Source: Pyramidobacter piscolens (GTDB lineage Bacteria; Synergistota; Synergistia; Synergistales; Dethiosulfovibrionaceae). From it: a stretch of DNA of 61,278 nt. The notes beneath the pieces were generated by a model. The model was not told the DNA's origin. It saw only the letters and a program-made list of their open reading frames with translations, and made no database searches. Position numbers and translations under genes: made by a program. Shown here piece after piece: positions 57,640 through 61,278 of this stretch (the stretch's first letter is position 1; the number at the start of each line of letters is the position of its first letter). The stretch lies in assembly GCA_004558205.1 (NCBI GenBank), contig SFDM01000017.1, forward strand, positions 1 through 61,278. The letters are read 5' to 3'.

Positions 57640-60089
57640 TCGGGGTCCTCCGTTTCCGGAAGCGCCGTTTTGTTCTTTTTCCGCTTCATATTCTTCGCCT
57701 CGTTCATGCTTACGCTCTTTTCAATCCAGCGTTTCAGTTTTGCCATAACCTTGCCGTGAATGGTGCCCGCCGGGTAGGTTCCCTTCGGCGAAGGCTTTCC
57801 GGCAGGCACGCCCGTCAAAAGCGTGATTCCCTCGTCGATGGTCTTCACGGACCAGACATGAAACTGTTTTTTCCTGATGGCTTCTACCACGTCGTGGTTG
57901 AGCATCAAATGGCGCTCGTTCTGCCAGGGAATCATGACGCCCTGGGTTCCCGTGAGGCCGCGCTCGAGGCAGTAGCTGAAAAAGCCCTCGATCTTCTCGT
58001 TGACGCCGCCGATAGGCTGGATGTTGCCAAACTGATCCACCGAACCGGTAACGGCGATGTTCTGCGCGATCGGCACCTCAGCCAGGGACGAAAGCAGGCA
58101 GTACAGCTCCGTGGAGGAAGCGCTGTCGCCGTCGATGCCTCCGTAATTCTGTTCGAAGGCAAGCCGCGCTGAGAGGGTCAAAGGCTGATCCTGAGCGTAG
58201 ATTCTGCCCAGATAGCTGCTGAGCGTCAACAGCCCCTTGTTGTGAATGGGGCCGGCCATATCGGTTTCACGTTCAATATTGATGACGCCCTCCTGCCCCA
58301 TAAAGGTATTGGCCGTAATCCGCGTGGGGTGCCCGAAGGAAACCTCGGCAAAGCTCACAACGGCGAGGCCGTTGATCTGCCCCACGGCAGAGCCCTCGGT
58401 GTCGATCCTGACGATGTTCTCCGCGAAGGCCTGGCGGATCTTCTCTTCGGTCAGGCTCGAGCGGTAGCTCTTCTCCTGAATAGCCTGCTGGACGTGCTTG
58501 CTGTCCACCACTCGCGCGCCGTCGCGCCGCGCCCAGACCGACGCTTCGACGACGTACTCCTGAAGCTTGTTGAACTGCGTGGACAGCTTGTCCTGGTCGT
58601 CCGCAAGGCGGGAGGCGCATTCAACGAATTCGGCCAGCGCTTTTTTATTGAAAGGCAGGCAGCCCTTTTTCTCCGCTATGGTCTTGACGAAACGGGCCAG
58701 CTCCCACTCGTTTTCAGGCGTGCGGGGCATTTCATAATCAAACTCGGCCACCAGCTTGAAGAACTTCTGAAAATCCCTGTCGTATTCCTGAAGCAGATAG
58801 TAGATATAGTGGCTGCCGACCAGAATGACCTTCGTATTGATGGGGATGGGCTCTGGGCGCGGGGCCGAAACGGGCATCACGCCGAATTGGTCGGCAAGGT
58901 TCTCCACAGTGATGCTGCCCAAGCGCAGCACCCTTTTGAGCAGGTCATAGGACATGAAATTGCGCAAGAGCTCTTCCGCGTCGATGACCAGGAAACCTCC
59001 GTTGGCCTTGTGGAGCGCCCCGCTGACGATGTGCGTAAAGTCCGTATAATAATAGCCCTGGCGGCTTTCATACTCCATTTTGCCCGAGATGTTGTAAAAA
59101 GTGGGGTTAGTCTCCCACACCACGGGGGCTCCGCCTTCGGGGTCGTTGCTGACGAGCACGTTGATCGTGTAGGGCGTGAAATCCACGTCCGCCCCCTCTT
59201 CCCGGGAAGCCGCGATGAAAATGCCGAAACTGGAGATGATCTGCCGTTCCATGGAGTCGATCCAGGCCTTGAACTTTTCGGCGCAGCCGTACTTGTCGCG
59301 CACTTCGTCCATATAGGGCTTAATGGCGGTACGGCAGATTTCGGCTTCCATCTCCGAGAGCTTGCCTTTCAGAGACCGCTCCTTCTCGCGGATCAGGCGC
59401 AGCGCCTCCAACGTCTTGGAAGTCACCGAATCGGAGATGCTCTTCAGGCGTTTTTTCTCGGCCTCAGGAAGGGCTTCGAACTCATCGGTCTGCAGCTCCT
59501 TCATATCAGTCTCGCCGTTTTCGCCCTTGACCTCCTTCAGGGGAATATTCACAAAACCCTGGGGCGTGCGTTTTACGAGAAAGCCGTCCTTTTCGGCGGC
59601 CTCGCGCACCTGGTTCATGGTCTCGGTGATACTGTCCTGAAAAGCGCTGATCTCCTGCGCCTTGGCGTCTTCATAGCTGCTTTTCTCAAAGGCGCCGCTG
59701 ATCACCGATTTCAGCTCGTCGATCAGCTTGCTGAAAGCAGTCTCGACAATTTTCGCCTGCCCCGCGGGCAAGTCGATCGCGATGGGCGTCGACGGATCGT
59801 CAAAGTTGTTGACGTAAATCCAGTCGCTGGGCGCTTTCATTTTTGCGGCGCGCTCACGGACGCTTTTCAGGGCGTAGCTCGTACGGCCGCTGCCCTGAAC
59901 GCCCACCACAAAGATGTTATAATCTCTGCTCTCCACCGAAAGACCGAAATCGATGGATCGAATGGCCCGTTCCTGTCCAATGAAATTGCTGAGCTCTTCC
60001 AATTCAGCCGAGGTGGAGCAGCGCAGCACCTTTGGATCTGTCCTTCTGCGGACCTGTGCCGCCGTTAATTTATGGGCCCCTGTCTTCAT
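57636..60089 (-). CDS. Lon-like ATP-dependent protease (AAA_32 / LonB type)
   Basis: This 817-residue protein has a nucleotide-binding GVQGSGRTS (Arg in place of the usual Walker Lys, as is normal in this branch) near residue 62 and a long helical insert (about 110-270). GGFLVIDAEELL is the Walker B region. The C-terminal S16 protease domain has catalytic Ser in GDSASSTEL and Lys in GGVNEKIEGF. It is a soluble protease related to archaeal/bacterial LonB rather than classical Lon, as it lacks the Lon N-terminal domain. CAGGAGGAAGAGC precedes the ATG. It follows mnmA by 13 nt. Confidence 0.92.
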   Translation of the reverse strand: MKTGAHKLTAAQVRRRTDPKVLRCSTSAELEELSNFIGQERAIRSIDFGLSVESRDYNIFVVGVQGSGRTSYALKSVRERAAKMKAPSDWIYVNNFDDPSTPIAIDLPAGQAKIVETAFSKLIDELKSVISGAFEKSSYEDAKAQEISAFQDSITETMNQVREAAEKDGFLVKRTPQGFVNIPLKEVKGENGETDMKELQTDEFEALPEAEKKRLKSISDSVTSKTLEALRLIREKERSLKGKLSEMEAEICRTAIKPYMDEVRDKYGCAEKFKAWIDSMERQIISSFGIFIAASREEGADVDFTPYTINVLVSNDPEGGAPVVWETNPTFYNISGKMEYESRQGYYYTDFTHIVSGALHKANGGFLVIDAEELLRNFMSYDLLKRVLRLGSITVENLADQFGVMPVSAPRPEPIPINTKVILVGSHYIYYLLQEYDRDFQKFFKLVAEFDYEMPRTPENEWELARFVKTIAEKKGCLPFNKKALAEFVECASRLADDQDKLSTQFNKLQEYVVEASVWARRDGARVVDSKHVQQAIQEKSYRSSLTEEKIRQAFAENIVRIDTEGSAVGQINGLAVVSFAEVSFGHPTRITANTFMGQEGVINIERETDMAGPIHNKGLLTLSSYLGRIYAQDQPLTLSARLAFEQNYGGIDGDSASSTELYCLLSSLAEVPIAQNIAVTGSVDQFGNIQPIGGVNEKIEGFFSYCLERGLTGTQGVMIPWQNERHLMLNHDVVEAIRKKQFHVWSVKTIDEGITLLTGVPAGKPSPKGTYPAGTIHGKVMAKLKRWIEKSVSMNEAKNMKRKKNKTALPETEDPE

Positions 60090-60102
60090 GCTCTTCCTCC
60101 TG

Positions 60103-61149
60103 TTATTGAGCCGATGTTATGATCCCCCCACCCAAAAGCACGTCGCCGTCATAAAAAACCAGCGACTGGCCGAGGGCCACTCCCCCGGCGGGGAGAAGCA
60201 GTTCCGCTTCTCCCGCGCCGTCGCTATATCTTACCAGATTTGCGGAAACAGGAGCACATCTGTAGCGATATTGCACGTTATATATTTCACCAATTTTTAC
60301 GCTCTGCTGCCAGTTCGCCTTTCCAAAAAGGATTCTCCTGACGCCGCTCTCGCAGCCATGCTCGAGCACGAGCCGGTTGCCGGGACGGTCCTTCTCCCTG
60401 ACGAACCACGGGCCGTCCGACAACCCCAGCCCCTTCCTCTGCCCCTCTGTGTACAGGGCCAGTCCCCGATGACCCCCAAGGACCCGCCCTTCCACGCTGA
60501 CCATAGGCCCCGGCGGCAGTTCGCCCGATCCCAGACGGCCGCGCAGAAAGCGCTCCAGGCTCTGCTGGCCGAGAAAGCAGATATCCTGGCTGTCTCCCTT
60601 TGAAAGTTCCGCCGAATGAAGGCGCGCCGCCGTCTCGTCCCTGACATGGTCTTTTTCGTCGTCATGAAGCGGAAAAACAAGGCGGGCGATCCACTCCGGC
60701 GGCAGCCTGTAAAGCATGTAGCTCTGATCCTTTTTCGATCGGGCGCGGGCAATGGCCCAGCCTCCGGGCACGGAGACCGTCCTGGCATAATGTCCGGTGG
60801 CGACCTTTTCGATGCCCAGACGGTCGGCCTCCTCCATCAGCCCCCAGATTTTGACGCATTCATTGCAGATCACGCAGGGATTGGGTGTGGCGCCTTCGCG
60901 ATAGGCTTCCAAAAAGGGCTGTATCACCTTTTCGTCAAAACGCTGCCGACAGTCCCGATAGCGCACGGCGATGCCGTAGATTTGCTCCAGGGCCGTCATG
61001 CGCGCTTTGTCAAGCTCGTCCTGAGAGTCTTTCATGACCAGATGCACCGCCGTCACGTCGTAACCCTGATCCTTTAAACGCAGCGCCGAAAGCGTGCTGT
61101 CCACTCCGCCGCTGATGCCTACAAGAATTTTCTCACCCATTTTCTGCAT
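60103..61149 (-). CDS. mnmA: tRNA-specific 2-thiouridylase MnmA
   Basis: This roughly 348-residue enzyme activates U34 with ATP and thiolates it. Seen are the PP-loop GISGGVDST, catalytic Cys in NPCVICN (near residue 93), GHYAR, and the second Cys in DSQDICFLG. ATG 61149 (MQKMGEK) is served by AGAGG 5 nt upstream; the open frame continues to 61266 but those residues do not match MnmA. It heads the mnmA-lon-nth operon. Confidence 0.94.
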   Translation of the reverse strand: MQKMGEKILVGISGGVDSTLSALRLKDQGYDVTAVHLVMKDSQDELDKARMTALEQIYGIAVRYRDCRQRFDEKVIQPFLEAYREGATPNPCVICNECVKIWGLMEEADRLGIEKVATGHYARTVSVPGGWAIARARSKKDQSYMLYRLPPEWIARLVFPLHDDEKDHVRDETAARLHSAELSKGDSQDICFLGQQSLERFLRGRLGSGELPPGPMVSVEGRVLGGHRGLALYTEGQRKGLGLSDGPWFVREKDRPGNRLVLEHGCESGVRRILFGKANWQQSVKIGEIYNVQYRYRCAPVSANLVRYSDGAGEAELLLPAGGVALGQSLVFYDGDVLLGGGIITSAQ

Positions 61150-61278
61150 CCCCGCCTCTTGAGAGTTCTGTATCAATCCAGTGACCTGCTCCCGCCGCTG
61201 AGCGCCTTCAGGCGGCAGAAGCGGGGGCTTCTCGTTCGAGGTACATTGATACATACCAGCATTCACGAGCTATCCCCC
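61150..61278. other. Right edge of the window, upstream of mnmA
   Basis: No gene is supported here. It presumably contains the mnmA promoter, but I see no convincing -35/-10 pair. Confidence 0.4.

Overview
The window is one contiguous piece of a bacterial chromosome, G+C-rich by eye and densely coding, with Shine-Dalgarno starts and intrinsic terminators throughout. The gene content points to a strictly anaerobic, amino-acid-fermenting bacterium: glycine reductase component C (grdC, grdD), selenium-trafficking genes, TRAP/TAXI transport, 5-oxoprolinase PxpABC, secreted gamma-glutamyltransferases and rubredoxin. My best guess is the phylum Synergistota (Pyramidobacter/Jonquetella-like). This is inferred from gene content only.

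Layout. 1-428: the 3' end of a group II intron (domain V is legible), one copy of a dispersed repeat and a large perfect-looking hairpin. 429-7178 (minus): a Bacillus ycsFGI-kipIA-like set (PxpA, PxpB, PxpC, YcsI-like DUF1445, NRAMP-like transporter) followed upstream by a fumarylacetoacetate-hydrolase-family enzyme and a D-2-hydroxyacid dehydrogenase. 7260-11710 (minus): a small coiled-coil protein, then a TAXI-type TRAP transporter with its DUF1850 companion. 12049-14227 (plus): a DapA-family aldolase and an alanine-glyoxylate-type aminotransferase. 14400-25744 (plus): a two-component system, then a DUF6305-like secreted protein, a DctM-like permease, an unannotated 47-residue membrane microprotein, three AstE/AspA-type zinc amidohydrolases and two gamma-glutamyltransferases. 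This last stretch is the most system-like and least described part of the window.

26217-40616 (minus) is housekeeping: tpiA, an EF-G paralogue, and a run miaB-comEA-comEC-dus-lysS-ligA-gatC-gatA-gatB. 40897-46646 (minus): rubredoxin, an M24 aminopeptidase, an AIR-synthase-like protein, QueH, transketolase (with a triple 60-bp-period repeat in its leader), a SUI1-domain protein and a 63-residue protein. 46846-51604: a selenium/glycine-reductase block (DUF3343 Se/S carrier-like protein, YedE transporter, TusA-like protein, GrdC, GrdD). A 5'-truncated-type group II intron fragment sits between grdD and its terminator. 52047-54596 is an accessory patch: a YerC/TrpR-like repressor, a frameshifted nucleotidyltransferase/substrate-binding pair, tRNA-Leu(UAA) and two AT-rich small genes. 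54673-61149 (minus): UvrD/PcrA helicase, an endonuclease III homologue, a Lon-like protease and MnmA.

Working model (inference): secreted gamma-glutamyltransferases and zinc amidohydrolases release glutamate or other amino acids from gamma-glutamyl or N-acyl substrates. The DUF6305/DctM-like/47-residue set may import a product. PxpABC would recycle the 5-oxoproline by-product. The aldolase/aminotransferase pair could turn hydroxy-oxoacids into glycine for the glycine reductase.
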